The translations under genes and the position numbers were made by a program. Below the pieces are notes generated by a model. The model saw only the letters and a list, made by a program, of their open reading frames with translations. It made no database searches and was not told the origin of the DNA. From Archegozetes longisetosus (taxonomy: Eukaryota > Arthropoda > Arachnida > Sarcoptiformes > Trhypochthoniidae), in contig JAEMBT020000001.1 of the NCBI GenBank assembly GCA_018873245.2, positions 62,001 through 126,000 of the forward strand: a DNA stretch of 64,000 nt. Direction: 5' to 3'. Shown piece by piece: positions 14,331 to 26,900 of the stretch (its first letter is position 1; each line of letters begins with the position of its first letter).

Positions 14331-15321
14331 AGGGCTTGGTGTGAAGCTAGCTTAAAAGTTAAATCAAATACACTGCAAAATAAACTCAGTAAGATAAATC
14401 ATTGATTCGCATTTGGATTTTGGGCACTCGGCGAGCAACTTCGCAAAAATAAGAGCAGACAAAAAAAATTAGATATCGTTGAAACGGTCAGAGTAGGACA
14501 GCAATTATTTATTCAAAGTCAACGAATAAAACAGAATAATCATTCATATGCTCAATACACAATGTTAGTGAGTTTTAGTTTCATATCTAAAACATTAGAT
14601 TACTTTGAGTGAATCGATTTGATGTTGAAAAATGCGCTCATTTAATAAGTTCCGAAGAGGCATCAGCTTTACTATAACTTAAATACGGGTTTGTGTAATA
14701 AAACTATTTAACGATATTAGTACAAGTATTGATCACATTTCGCAATAATAGAGAAAGTCTAACTGCTTTTTCAGTTTGCTTCTAGTAGAAAATCAATATT
14801 GTATTATAAGATTATATTTTGAATCCACTTACAGTATGTGGCACTAAAGTGTATCAACAAATATTACATTTTCTTTCGAGATTTATATAACTCTCTTCAG
14901 TTTGAGTTACTTTTATTAGTCAAAAAAGAATTGCTAATACAATCTGTTGTACAAAGTATTTTATCCGATGCAAGTTATATTAAAACATTAGAATCTCATT
15001 TCAATTCTATCATTTTGACTGATTGCCAAAATGTAATTTTCAAATTGCTTATCACAAGTTCATATGGTGAGAGCACATCAATCAACAAACTTTACTTATT
15101 CGTTAAATAAAATTATCTAATAAAAAATACATGTCAACATTTTTGTCTTGTAGACAATCCTGAACACTTTAGAAAATATTCTATCTGGCAATAGTGAAAT
15201 ACTTTGAGCAATCATTTGGTACTTTTATCAACTTTACTTGTTATGTGAGATACTTATTCAAAACTTGAGTCATGAAAATATCTGAAAAATCATTAAAATC
15301 AGTCACAAATGAAATTTTATT

Positions 15322-16462
15322 TTAGAAATCAAGATATCCAACAAATAGAGAAGAATCGTTTTGAAAGCGCGTCTCCATTGGCAGCATTGACTTCGTTGAA
15401 CAAATTAACCTTTTCAAAAGAGTTGAGAACAGCTTAGTCTCTATCCGAAACCATTCGACCGAAAACGAGAGGCGATACGAACAAAGCTCTTCTAATTGAC
15501 TTTTATGGGCTTCTTCTTTATCACTAGTTTTGAATACTTTGTATAAAACATTAGTCACGTTACGAAAATTCAATTTCAAAGTTTGATTATTTAGTAGAGA
15601 ACTGAATTGATTACTGAAATTTGCGACAATAAGATCGCTATTAATTAGTTTAATGAATAGACTGAACTTTTTATCTTGGCTTTCAAACAAAAATTGTGAA
15701 CAACTTTTCTGCGAAACAATGCATAAAATGTGATCTAAGCATGAAATAATACAACTATTACTCGACTCCAAAACTGAATTCATATTTGAGCCAAACTGTT
15801 GACCGATTTCATCATTGATTACATATTCGGCGCACGTATTTGTCAAATTGTCTGATTTTTCTGACTTATGCCTCGTATCTGTCAAGTCGTTGCTTTTGTG
15901 GTTGTGACAAAAAATCCAATCGTTTAATAGTTCAAAGTTTACTGGAAGTGATGTCCAACTAATCGTTCGCTTCGATGGCATGGTCTCTGCAATTCAATCA
16001 ACTCTTAAATCGTTTAGAAAAAAGTTTAAAACTATTTCTAATTTCTAATCAGTATTCATACAAATTAGTAGTTTTTTAATTGATTTAATAATACAACCAT
16101 TCATAACTATTCATAACTATTCATAACTATTCATAACTATTTCAAGTATTTTATCAATTTATAAAAGTGTAATAGCAAACAAAATGCCAAAACTGACCCA
16201 TTTTTGCGGTTAAACTGAAACAAATTTCAATACATTTGTTGTGGTTTTGTTCCACTCGAATAGCAGTGAATTGTCTCAAACAAATCGGTTGCAATTCTAA
16301 CCAACCATTTAATTCGATCGATATTTGTTTTGATCCAATCAATAATATAATATTTTTTTTCATAACTTCAATTGTGAGTGAATTGAAATCTATTTTTTCA
16401 AATAACATTCGAACTGACAATTGATTTAAGTTTTGGTTATATACTGTAAACAATGAAAACAT
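15322..16462 (-). CDS. UBE3D-like protein (HECT_2 family), two exons
   Basis: Exon 1 is 16462..16198 (ATG at 16462) and exon 2 is 15986..15322; the 211-bp intron (15987..16197) has donor GTCAG and acceptor GCAG, and both sides are phase 1. The joined CDS is 930 nt, 309 aa. Features that resemble UBE3D (the cyclin B/UbcH10-binding HECT-like E3 family): a Trp-Cys-His element (LLNDWIFCHNH) near residue 106, a VLYKVF helix before a Glu-Leu-rich segment, and a C-terminal LLKRLI...MLPMETRFQ...VGYLDF tail matching the family ending. Vertebrate UBE3D is somewhat longer, so the N-terminal part is shorter here or an upstream exon is missing. The family would attach ubiquitin to substrates together with a UBE2C-type E2. 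I recognise the fold pattern, not each residue, so the call is probable rather than certain. Confidence 0.62.
16101..16140. repeat. 10-bp tandem repeat, four perfect copies, in UBE3D-like intron
   Basis: TCATAACTAT is repeated four times without mismatch, occupying about a fifth of the 211-bp intron of the UBE3D-like gene. Confidence 0.97.
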
Positions 16463-17460
16463 TTTTACAGTCTAATTATATTAAAACTCATCCAAAACTA
16501 AACGATCGTATCAAATAAGAGGTCCATTTGAAAATTGCTCTCAGAATAAGTAATACGACAATAAATCAAAACAATAACTATTATCAAGTGTAGAGTCTTT
16601 CAAAAACAAACACATATTCAACATATACTGAACATATATCGAAGCATACGCTCCAAGCGGTCAATCCATTCAACTTCTATGACATAACACTACTTACCAG
16701 CCAAGTTCAATATTAATTAAAAAAACATTACAATTCTGATCAAAATGAATCATCTTAATAAAAAGAACGCTTTTAAGTATAATTAATCAAATAGAATTAA
16801 GTTGTGTTAATTGAACATGTGTTTAAACACTGGCGAGAATATTGACTTAACTGAATCGACGTGCTGTTAGGCGGCAGCAGCACTAATGCATAAACACTTT
16901 AATAATCTCTGATTGTTTTAGAAGCTCAAAAAATTGTTCACATTATTCTGAACAGATCAAATACAACATCTAATGGCAAAAAGGTTAGCAATAGCTTAAC
17001 AAACTAGATATATACCAAGTGACAGTTTGAGCGCAAGTTTGTCAAAACTTAACTATTATTATACATGGGCGTGTGTGAGCATTTTATTTAATCGACTAAT
17101 AGTCAGCTGTAAAAAATGTTTGATCTGTTGGTTCCAAACGAGTTCAGACATATCTGATGGATCTGCTAAAGATACTTGCAAATATTTTTAGGTTGCGTAT
17201 ATATGTCCCGTTTAATTATGCACATAAGCTAACTTTGAGTTGCGCTGCGCACCAAGCTCAATTTTGAACTTTTGTGAGCTTTAAGCTCGAGGTTCAGGCT
17301 CAGTATATAAAACAGAATCGCAGCTCGAGCTCAGCTCAGTTGAATGGCAGTTTAAGCTTCAGAAAGCATTTCGTTTTATCAAAGGACTGGAATGCAAACG
17401 TGGTATCAATTTACAATTAACATTAAATAGAGAAAATTTGATACACATCTGAGTCATAAA
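16463..17460. other. Intergenic, upstream of UBE3D-like gene
   Basis: No coding signal. Around 17220-17345 there is a segment rich in AGCTC and GAGCT motifs, resembling the interior of the adjacent inverted-repeat element. Confidence 0.5.
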
Positions 17461-17462
17461 TA

Positions 17463-17979
17463 TGGATGCACATTTGCTAAAATAATTGAGCTTCAAGCTT
17501 AGCAGTTCAAAACTCGCCTAGACTGAACTGTGCTTTTTTCGAAATTCTGAAATTTCAAAATGTGTGAAAATAAATATTCAACTCTTTCAAAATTAACTTT
17601 TGACATACTCTGTATACTCGCCACAAGTGTTCTGAGCCAACAGATATTCTCGAAAGCCGGAGATATTGTTACTAAGAAAAGAGCAGACTGTCTGATAATC
17701 CATTGCAAAGATTGATGTGTTTGAATACTTTTTATAATTTTTTTGGATCAAAATGAACCAAATTAGTGTATAATAATTTCTATGATATCTAAAATAGATG
17801 CATATTCGAATTGAGATCTGTATTGTTCGATAATTTTTGTAAGCTCAGAAACGCAACTCATGCTTCTGGTCTGAGCCTATGATTAAAAACGCAGCTCAGC
17901 TCAGCTCAGCTCAGCTCAGCTCAGGCGAGTTTCGGGCTACTGAGCTTGGAGCTCAGAATTTTTAGCAAATGTGCATTCA
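17463..17979. mobile_element. Inverted-repeat element (MITE-like) with AGCTC pentamer array
   Basis: The left end (TGGATGCACATTTGCTAAAA) is mirrored at the right end (TGAATGCACATTTGCTAAAA on the opposite strand). The diverged arms extend about 75-80 bp inwards, both passing through an ACTCGCCT block. A TA dinucleotide flanks each end (17461-17462 and 17980-17981), as expected for Tc1/mariner-type insertion. Inside the right arm is a run of six CAGCT/AGCTC pentamers (17896 onward). No transposase is encoded, so it would be non-autonomous. The arms are diverged, suggesting an old insertion. Confidence 0.65.
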
Positions 17980-18193
17980 TAGTCCTGTCATTTTGGTATA
18001 ATTAGAGAAAAAATCGTCATGAGCATTATGGATATTACGGATAAATATAATATTGCATTTCATGTAATTCAATACTTTTTGATTTGCTGTTAATTATATG
18101 CTCGTTGACTATATCATTCTTACTGAAGAAAGCATTTCTTATTCACCTCGATAAGTATTTAAAAGCAAATTAACCGACAAAACGGCTCATTGA

Positions 18194-20970
18194 ATGGAGG
18201 AACATTTAAACATAACTGATTATGTACCGTGCTTGTCGTGCATGGTAGGTCTAACTCGATTTCTTTTATATATTCCTACTTTTCAACAATTTAATAATTT
18301 GATTAAACCTTCGATTGGCATATATTACAGCTTAACTGGTGGTCAGCAGCAGATAACGAACGCGTACTTATCAGGGGACCGAAACATGTCAATATTTGCG
18401 GTATCTTTCTCGTTCATCTTTCTAGTTTCGTGTCAGCGATGACACCTGTTAGAGTGACCGGGAAGAACTACATGTTTGGAACGCAGTTTGACATGTCAGA
18501 TGATGCTAAATTGTTCAAACGTGCACAGATAAAGTTCAATATTTATTTGTAAAATTCAAAGATTCATATTTTGGTTATAAATTTCTGTTATCGTCTTAAA
18601 AAAATGTCTTATCGAGATTTATATAAAAGCAATAAACTTTTTGTCAGTGTTGAAGAAGTAGTGGAAGAGAATAAGAGAGACCAGAAAACTATTGTCGTCC
18701 CATTCTTAGAACTTATTGTCCTTCTCTCTACTCTCTTATGTTGACAACTACTTCCTCTATCACTAAGTCATAGTCTAAATTGTATTTTATGAGTACCTTT
18801 AAATAAAAGCAATGTTTGTAGGCATTACAAGTTTATAGTCAATTTGTCGTATGTAATTCGCACCCAATCTCTGCCATCATTTTTTTGCCTCTTTTCTGCC
18901 AACTTAAAGTTATCAGTATCTACAAAGTATTGTTCACTTTAATCATTGTTATACAATGATTAAGTTGGTAAGTGAACATATGTATGTATTCTAGTTTGTC
19001 TAAAGTTCATCTCAAAACTATTCTATCAAACAAGGTATAAAACATTTTAATGCATTCAACGAATCAAAACTCTTATTAGTAATACAACATTTCCTTTAGT
19101 TCAAACTATCACAGATTAAGTTTTCGTATTCCATATAAGATAATAATAAGAGCAGTATTTTGTTTATATTTGATGAAGACATGTTCTTGCATATTTATGT
19201 TGTGCTTATGTCTGTAGTGAACCTACTGATCACAAGTTTACTAATCCTTATGAACATCTCAGTTACTCATCTAAAGTTGAGCTTACTATTGAGTAGGTTT
19301 CGTAGTTTATATGTTTTTCTAAGCTTCAAAATGGTTTAATTTTGGTGTGATCTTTTTCCGAATTAACATACATATTATTGCATTTGTTGGCTACAGTTTT
19401 CATTAATTCATTTTGTGTTTCAATCGGTTGTCAAGCACTTCAACTGAAATACTAATTTGTTTGGTAGTATTTGGAACAACGATTCAATTGGAGGCCCGAG
19501 CGGCATCGTTAGGATCTACGGTTCAAATGATAATATACATGTCGATCGTGTAATACGCTTCAGAACTAGCATTCAGTGCAGTCACTGGTATATCGAAGTG
19601 GGCTTCAATTCTTTCTGTTGGTTTGTACTCTATTGTATTATTGATGGCAACAAAGCTGTCCTCTGGACTGATGTCTTTCTGTCATCATTGATGTTTAGCG
19701 CAATCGTCATTATAATTATTAAAGGAACCTATGATGTCGGAGGTGTTTATGTTGCTCGGTAGAGCCCTCGACGGACAGAGAATCGAATTCTTCAAGTAAA
19801 ACAGAGGTTAAATATGCTTTTCTTAGCTCCTGTTGCGCATAAATCAATCAATTTATAGTTAGATTTACAAAATTGGCATAAGTTTCAGCCAAATGGTTAT
19901 GTACTACATTTGCGACCAGTCGAATATTAATAAACCTATAGAATATTCAGTATAGTAATCAAAACAAGTTAGAAATCATGTTTGGTAACAAATTCATGCG
20001 CATCACAGGAAGATTGACACGAAAACAGTCTTTATCTTGCTGCTATCAAGGATCATTAAGCTTTTGACTATACGAGTTACTCTTATCATAAAAAGGTTTA
20101 CTCTATTTTGTAATTACAATTATTGTCCAACAGTTTATTATATGTAAGTTTGCCAATGACTTCACTGCTCAGCTTCGTTACGTCCTTCACTGGTTTTATT
20201 GGCTTTTGCTAATTTCTGGAAACGTGATCCGCGCTCGTCAACAAAAAATATCACCAAATCTTATCGATTATTGTCTTATTTTGTGATGAAATCACTGTCC
20301 TTATATCCAGGGTTGCCTGCAACTATAATCGTCGGCATCTTCAGCGGTGTCCTCTTCTCAGTTTCGTCACTCATCGACTCTTTAGCGGCAGTGACTTTAG
20401 AAGATTACGTCAAACCTTACTATAGAAAGAGGAAGCAATCATTTCGAAATTTTTGGCTCTGTTTTATGGATTGCTATGTATTCTACCTTTGTTGCCGACC
20501 AAATGGTTCGGCTACTTCAGGCCTCCCTAACCATTTTCGGGGTAGTCGACAGTCTTCTACTTAAACTCTTCACTGCAGGCATGTGTCTCCAAACCAGTAA
20601 TTCTTGCGGTGCGTTATCTGATTTTGTAATTAGTTTAATTATTGGTCTCTGGATTAGATTCGGTAATCTACTGTAGAGCTCTAAACTTATACTTCTGCCT
20701 CAATCTATGGAGTTGTGTCCTAATATCGTTTTCAATTCAACTGAACAACCAGCTGTTGTATGAAGTTCAATTTAAACCTGATCTTCCATCTACAACTTAT
20801 CTTATATGCGGTTCACAGGCTTTACGTAGACTGTAGGCATGTGTGTTGCTCTGATCGTTGGTAGAATTACAGGAGGTCGTAGTGGAATCAAACACTATTC
20901 TCTCCTTTCATACGTAAATCAAACGGAAAAAATCAAAACCATGCCAACTGACCAAATTATCCATTGTAAG
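18194..20970 (+). pseudogene. SLC5-type sodium/solute symporter pseudogene (SMCT/SMVT-like)
   Basis: Pieces of a sodium-coupled monocarboxylate/multivitamin-type transporter appear in the correct order but in shifting frames. From the 5' end: SIGIYYSLTGG and SGDRNMSIFAVS (18.31-18.42 kb); after a frameshift VSAM...YMFGTQF (18.43-18.49 kb); IYMSIV and SAVTGISKWASILSVGL (19.53-19.62 kb); after another shift KAVLWTDVF and IIKGTYDVGG (19.64-19.75 kb); ALDGQRIEFF (19.76 kb); YPGLPATIIVGIFSG and SLAAVTLEDYVKPY (20.31-20.43 kb); VADQM...LQASLTIFGVV and GALSDFVISLIIGLW (20.49-20.66 kb); and a final ALIVGRITGG (20.85 kb). At least four frame changes break the reading frame. Some gaps may be former introns. 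An intact copy would be a 12-13 helix plasma-membrane cotransporter. No functional product is expected. Confidence 0.8.
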
Positions 20971-21473
20971 TCATTTTAGTTTGAAAGAGTAAAACAATCT
21001 ACTAAATTAGTCTTTTTGTATTTCTCTGACGGATAGCTGACAATGAAAATAGAGTCCAAAACGATTTATAGTATTAACTAGTACTTAAAAACTCGTAGTC
21101 AACTCCTCTCCAAATAAGTTGACACACAATTCCAGATCATTAACTCGGATCTTGTCAAAAACTTCTTTGAAGCCTTAACTTTTTTAGATAAAAAACCACA
21201 AAACAGATCACTTGTAATACATCTGATCAGTTATTCAACTGAATCATTTCTAATTATCAGAGATATTATTTCAATACACTAGCAAAATTTTTGCTATCAT
21301 TTTTTAAACAAGCTTTTAATTGAACAAAATAAATGATCAATTTTGAATAATGTAAAAGATCTGTATTTAAAAAGAATCCCTAAAATCTAATTATTTGAAT
21401 GACAGATTGCGGGTCTTGTTTGATTTGTTCGGCTGTAATTCTCTCGCTTTTCGCCACATTTGCTGCAATTCTG

Positions 21474-21677
21474 TTAGCTCGGTTTATTGTACAGAGTATT
21501 TGGCCACTTCTTATTAAACTGCGAGCTGTCCCGAATGTGTTGATCTTTTACGATCTTATAAACACATTCGGGACTGTATCCTATCATTTCAGCTGTGGTA
21601 TGATATTGTTTGCCTCTATTACTTATTCGAAACGTCTGAAGACGTTCGGTTTTGGTCAATTTTCGTAATTTGGCCAT
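21474..21677 (-). mobile_element. Tc1-like transposase fragment (N-terminal helix-turn-helix)
   Basis: A 67-aa minus-strand frame starts at an ATG (21677). Its LTKTERLQTFRISNRGKQYH followed by AEMIGYSPECVYKIV reads like the N-terminal paired-type helix-turn-helix of Tc1/mariner transposases. It stops before any catalytic domain, and no DDE motif follows. It may belong to the same group as the inverted Tc1-like ends at 63.6-64 kb, but too little is shared to be sure. Confidence 0.5.
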
Positions 21678-22506
21678 TTTTCAAAAATTTAATTTTAAAT
21701 CAATACGTCTTGGTTCAAAAATGTTTTATTCAATTGACATTCTGTTTATTTTGATTTTAAAGAGCTGTAAAATGACTGTCACTTTGATTCAGTCAAAACA
21801 AATATTTACTTATTTATGACCGCATAAAACAGTGGACAACATTTTTTGTCTATAATTTTACTAAAAATGCCAAACCATTCTATATCTTTATATCGTTCGA
21901 ACCACAAGTTATTGTGCTTTAATCTAAGACAAACTTGACCAAAATTGACTCAGTAATTATTAAAAGTTATGCTCGGTTAAATGCAAGACATCGAGTGAAC
22001 TACTCTTATTTTGATACTTTTGAGTGGTAGTGTGTGCTCCACTTTCTCAATCATTACTTCAAAAGAGAAATTTATTTTTGCAAAACGTTTTCAACACCCT
22101 ATAGGACTTTGAGTTGACGTTTTCACAGTTATTTTCAAAATTGTATTCTTCAAAATGCTATAACAAGCCTTTTAGGACAATTTGCACGGCTCAAATCATT
22201 CTAAATAAATGTGTAATTAATTACGTAAAACAAGTGCTTTGTGTTGTTTTGAAACTTGTCGAAACGATCAATTGTTGATTCTTGTCAGCCAAATCTTCAT
22301 TTTCGCCACTTATTCAGTAGATTTACTAAAATTTTTCTAAATCATGTAATCAATAGAAAACTTATCTTTACTCAAACAACTTTGATTATAATAAAAAGAT
22401 ATTTCATTCGACTGATAGGTTAGATTCCAGAGTCAAACTTTAACAGAGTTCCTAATACATTCAATAAATACTAATAATTTGATGATCATACAGACAAACA
22501 TTAGCC

Positions 22507-22659
22507 TCAAATTGCGATAGCCTGGGCCCAAGCTGGACGAAGTGCTCTATATTCATCGTGTAATTCAAATACCATAAGAATCAAAAATTTTGGTTCAAAT
22601 TGGCTACCACCACAGTGATCGACAACCAGTTTAAAGTTCTTGAAAGCGTCGTAGTTCAA
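22507..22659 (-). other. Possible short coding exon or remnant, unidentified
   Basis: A 51-codon minus-strand stretch with richer base composition than its surroundings encodes FKLVVDHCGGSQFEPKFLIL then VFELHDEYRALRPAWAQ and a stop. It looks protein-like, but I do not recognise a family and saw no clear splice sites. A stop lies just upstream in the same frame. It could be a pseudogene piece. Confidence 0.25.
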
Positions 22660-23923
22660 TTACAAACTGGTTCCGAAAATCGCTGCTTTCACGCCTAAAA
22701 TTATGGTCTATTTAAAATAATATTAAGATTTATGCATTGGTTCGAGTGGTTGGACAATCATTTTACTCGTAAAATGATTCTAAAGTATTTTTGTTATAAT
22801 AAGACAATTAGATCTTCGTAAATACATAGTTTTGAATCATTTGATTTGTCGAATTTGAAAAATACTTGCGTTTCTGTTCTCTACTTACTTCCAAAAGGGA
22901 AACTTGTTCTGTGAAGTGAAAAATATGAAAAACAAACAATTAATATATGTTTAAAAAGCCACCACTAGTCTGACTAGTGAGAAATTTTCGTCAGTCATCC
23001 CTTATCTGGTAGTTGTAGATGAGACTCACATTTGGTTTGAATTGAGGTCAGGTCATAACAAAAAAGCACTAACCCATCCAAAACTGAAACTTTTAATACA
23101 AAATTGCTTTTGAATCACTCAAAGCAGGAAAAGTATTTTTGGCTATTTTTGGAATCGAGTGTAGTAAAAGCATTAGCTTTGGCTTTTTTAGGATTCAGAA
23201 CAGATAAAGTTCCAATTGAGACAATTATAAATTTATTATATATAAAATTGTTAATTTTATTTAACAGCAAACAAGTAGGCAGGTTCAACTGAGGCTCTAA
23301 ACATTATCTCGAAATTTTTGTGCAAAATTAAGCAGAAAAAGGCAGAAATTGCTCAATTACCTAAAGCATCTTTTGTAGGTTTTAGGCACATACAATATTC
23401 AACTGTTAGTAAGTGTGATCTCCAACTATTAGTTCGCAAACTGCAAACTAAACACACATTAAACTCAACTTATTTTAAAACGAATCAAGTGCAAAAATAA
23501 ATAGATGATAAATCAATTAAAAAAGTTTATTATTGAATACTACTTGCGATTATAATTGATTATATATCTGATTTAAAGTTACAAAAGTATTCTGAATTGC
23601 AATTTTTAATCTTAGAATTTAATATGAATTGTACTGAAAAAGTTAAAATGTGTCATCATTTATTCGTTGTGACGAATCAATTTATTAGTTATTTTGAAAA
23701 ACTGTTGAATAACTGATAATCAATCAATTACCGGTTTAACAAATGGCAACCTTTCAAGTGGTGATGACAATTGTTTCAATTAAACGAATTAAACTGTACA
23801 TTATATAAATTAAAGGAGCACTCACTTAATTCACTCACTTTGTTCACTCTTTAATAAGAAAGAAATTGAACTGAATTTCATGAAAGCCAATTGCGGGCAA
23901 TATAGTTGTTAATACAATAGTTG

Positions 23924-26900
23924 TTACCTCGAAAGACTATGCGAGCGCTCCCTCAACGCGTTTTTTGATTCCGACTTATCATATTTATCCATCTCGTGCA
24001 AACGATACTCGAGCGCAAGTTTCCCAAAAAATTGATGATCCAATGCATCGGCTAAACTAATTCTATGCGTTGGTTCGTATTCCAACATTCTTGATATCAA
24101 GTCAAACAAGAGTCTGTGATCTTCATCTTCAGACATCATATATCTGTGAAGCGGTTTGCAATTTTCTTTCACGTAACGACCTGCCGACGACTTTTCATCC
24201 CAATCAAGTCTTCCGTGATAGAAGTATTTTGTTCTTTAAAGTAAATCAATTTATTCATTTAATAAAATGTTATTAATTATTGTGAATTAATAACCACTAG
24301 TCTGAAACACTTTTTAGCAATAATCAGCTCATCGACAAATACTGCACGAACATTTAGGCCATGCGTCAATTCAAAATAATATCTCAATTTGATTATTCAA
24401 CTTAATCATAATTATCAAAATTCAGATTAAACTTTCTAACAGGTTCAAATTCTAGATTCGAATACATAGATATATTCTCTTATCGCTAATTTTCTGCCAG
24501 ATGGTTTCCAACAATGTGGAAAACTATACAAAACCATAAACTTGGATAATCATTTGAATTTTATCATTTTTACTGTTAGCCAAAGCTTCTGGAACCTTGA
24601 AAAACAGTCAGTAACCTTGACTTAGGAAATAATTTTTAGTCAATTTCGGGTAAATTTTCCTACAATTAACGGTAGCTTATGAAAGACCCATAGACGAGAA
24701 CGAGAATATCAATCACTAAAGAGTGGTTGGTCTGCACTTAGCACTCATTGATCAAAAAGCAGTTCTTATCTATAGAATGGGAGCAGACCTTCAACTATTG
24801 ACAACTAGAGTCAAAAAGAATGACAATCATTGCTAAACAGTGAGCCAGAGCAAAGTTTCAATATATTTGTACTTAGTTTTTCTGCACATCCTATAAGGCA
24901 AAGGTCCGAGTATTCGTTCCATCATTGCCAGATGTTCACGATTGTCATGAGTTTGGAACAGAGTGATTCCCAAGTATAGTTCAAATAGAATGCAACCAAC
25001 ACTCCAGACATCGCAGGGTTGAGCCCATCCTAATTCTAATATCACTTCAGGCGCCCTATAATGACGTGTTGAGACAATAGTGCTGTGATGTTCGTGATCG
25101 AAAGTCGCTGATCCGAAATCTATCAACTTTATTTGAGTATTTTTTACCCGCTTCACATCTTTCTTCTGCTTATTAATTCAATTCTCAATTAGATTAAACG
25201 ATTAAATAAGTGGTCCTATAAATACCTTTTTGGACTGATACAAGATATCATAATCAGAATTGACGAATAATATATTTTCCGGTTTCAAATCTGTATGAGT
25301 TAACTGATTCTCATGAAGAACTGAAATTAAAAACAGTTTATTCAACTTCAAGCCAAACAAATCATGTCAATAATAAATACATTTTACTGAATAAACCAGT
25401 TGGTAACCGATATGCCGAACTTGATCGATAGGATATGGATGATAGCTGTTATCCTTCTGTAATTCAAATCAAACAATTAGACTGAATCAATTAATGAAAC
25501 ATCAAAATGATGGCTGCGATCTGACCATAAAATCAAAAACACTGAGTCCAAGCATTTCGAAAGCAATACACATGTGTCCGTGATAGTCAAACCAGTCCAA
25601 CATCTTTACGCATAATCTAATTTTGACAAAATTATTATTAATCTTTATAATACAATTCAAAATTCAGTCTAAGCCATACTTTCTGCCAGTGGGATCTCTC
25701 TCAGAGATCTTCTCGAGCACATTTATTTCAAGCTTTGCCGCTTCTCTATATTTTTCCACATTTTTGATAATTTTCAAAGCAACCACTTGTTCACTAGATT
25801 TAGAAAATTCGGTTTAATTTCAAATAATTGGTTCAGTTTGCAAGTTGATAAAACAGGTTAAGCAATAAAATCAAGCATTATAAACTAGTTAGTCAACAGA
25901 TTCGGCTCAAACCAGATCAAAAATAGAAATTTTTCTAAGAGCTCCAGATAGATGGATGCTTGCCCAACGTTTGCATCTAATCTGTTTATAAACTTGTTTC
26001 ACTTTGTCTCGAGTCAACAAAATCAAATTAATTAAAACACAAATATTAAGCTGTAATGCCTCAAAAATTTTAGCTTTCTAGCAAAAGCTTCATCAAATTT
26101 ATAATTTAGAACTTATTTCTAAAATAAAATCACTGATAGCTTACTTCCTCAAATCGAGTACTCGCACAACTTTGCCAAAAGTGCCCTCTCCGAGTGTGGC
26201 CAAAATTTTATCTATATTGAAGGCAAATTAAAAAACAGAATTAGTGATGAACATATGACAAACATGAATATAAAGTGTAAAATATGGATATAAAGCCCTC
26301 CCAAATGAATAAAGCATTTGAAATTAAAACCCTATTACTGGCTATAGTGAGAAATCAATAGCTGCTCCCTATCGTGTCATATCATATGAGTCTTAATATT
26401 AATTATTGACTTATGAAAATGAGTTGTTGTGATATGAGCATAAGTACATCTCTCTTGAAGTATGTCTCCATTTCGATAAATCAAGTGTCCGTCGTCGTCA
26501 TCTTCAATGCTCGCAGCTCTTGAACTCGACTGTTCTCGTGGTGTCTGTTGTGGTTGCCATTCATCCCAAGTAACAGCAATTCCCCATTTTATTTGATTCA
26601 ATTGAATTTCAATTTCAATACCATTTCATTCATGTTGACATTCAATTGATAAATCAGTTAAATTCGCAATTAATTGTTGTGTTCGTTTCGATTTTCATAT
26701 TCGATTCATTCAATAATCATGTGAAGAATACACAAAACAAGAAAAAGGGGCGAAATCATGGACAATTCAATCCATATTTTTTATAACATTTATAAATTAT
26801 TTCTTATTAAACAATAATTTATAGTAAATACTAAGAGCAGGTTTCAAAGTATATCGAATTATCAAATTATTCACAGTTTGATGTCATATCATTTATGAAT

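Larger units (their letters stand above)
7200..15321. other. Gene-poor AT-rich stretch
   Basis: No coding region with family similarity or good splice context was found on either strand over about 8 kb. The open frames present are AT-rich and lack recognisable motifs. The missing 5' exon(s) of the Dscam-like gene could lie here. It holds a (GA)n microsatellite at 13.18 kb and a possible SINE-like fragment at 14.18 kb. Confidence 0.5.
20971..23923. other. Intergenic between SLC5 pseudogene and LAMMER kinase
   Basis: AT-rich. Apart from the transposase fragment at 21.5 kb and a possible short coding remnant at 22507..22659 (minus), I see no gene. Short open frames at 23.1-23.5 kb have no motif or splice support. 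Confidence 0.45.

Noticed and set aside
14838..15110. 90-aa plus-strand frame
   Set aside because: AT-driven Leu/Ile/Ser content; no family or splice support.
18630..18770. Possible inverted repeat (AAGTAGTGGAAGAG against CTCTTATGTTGACAACTACTT)
   Set aside because: Matches are short and interrupted; not convincing as an element.
21399..21668. 89-aa plus-strand hydrophobic frame
   Set aside because: Antisense of the Tc1-like helix-turn-helix fragment, which explains the conserved signal better.
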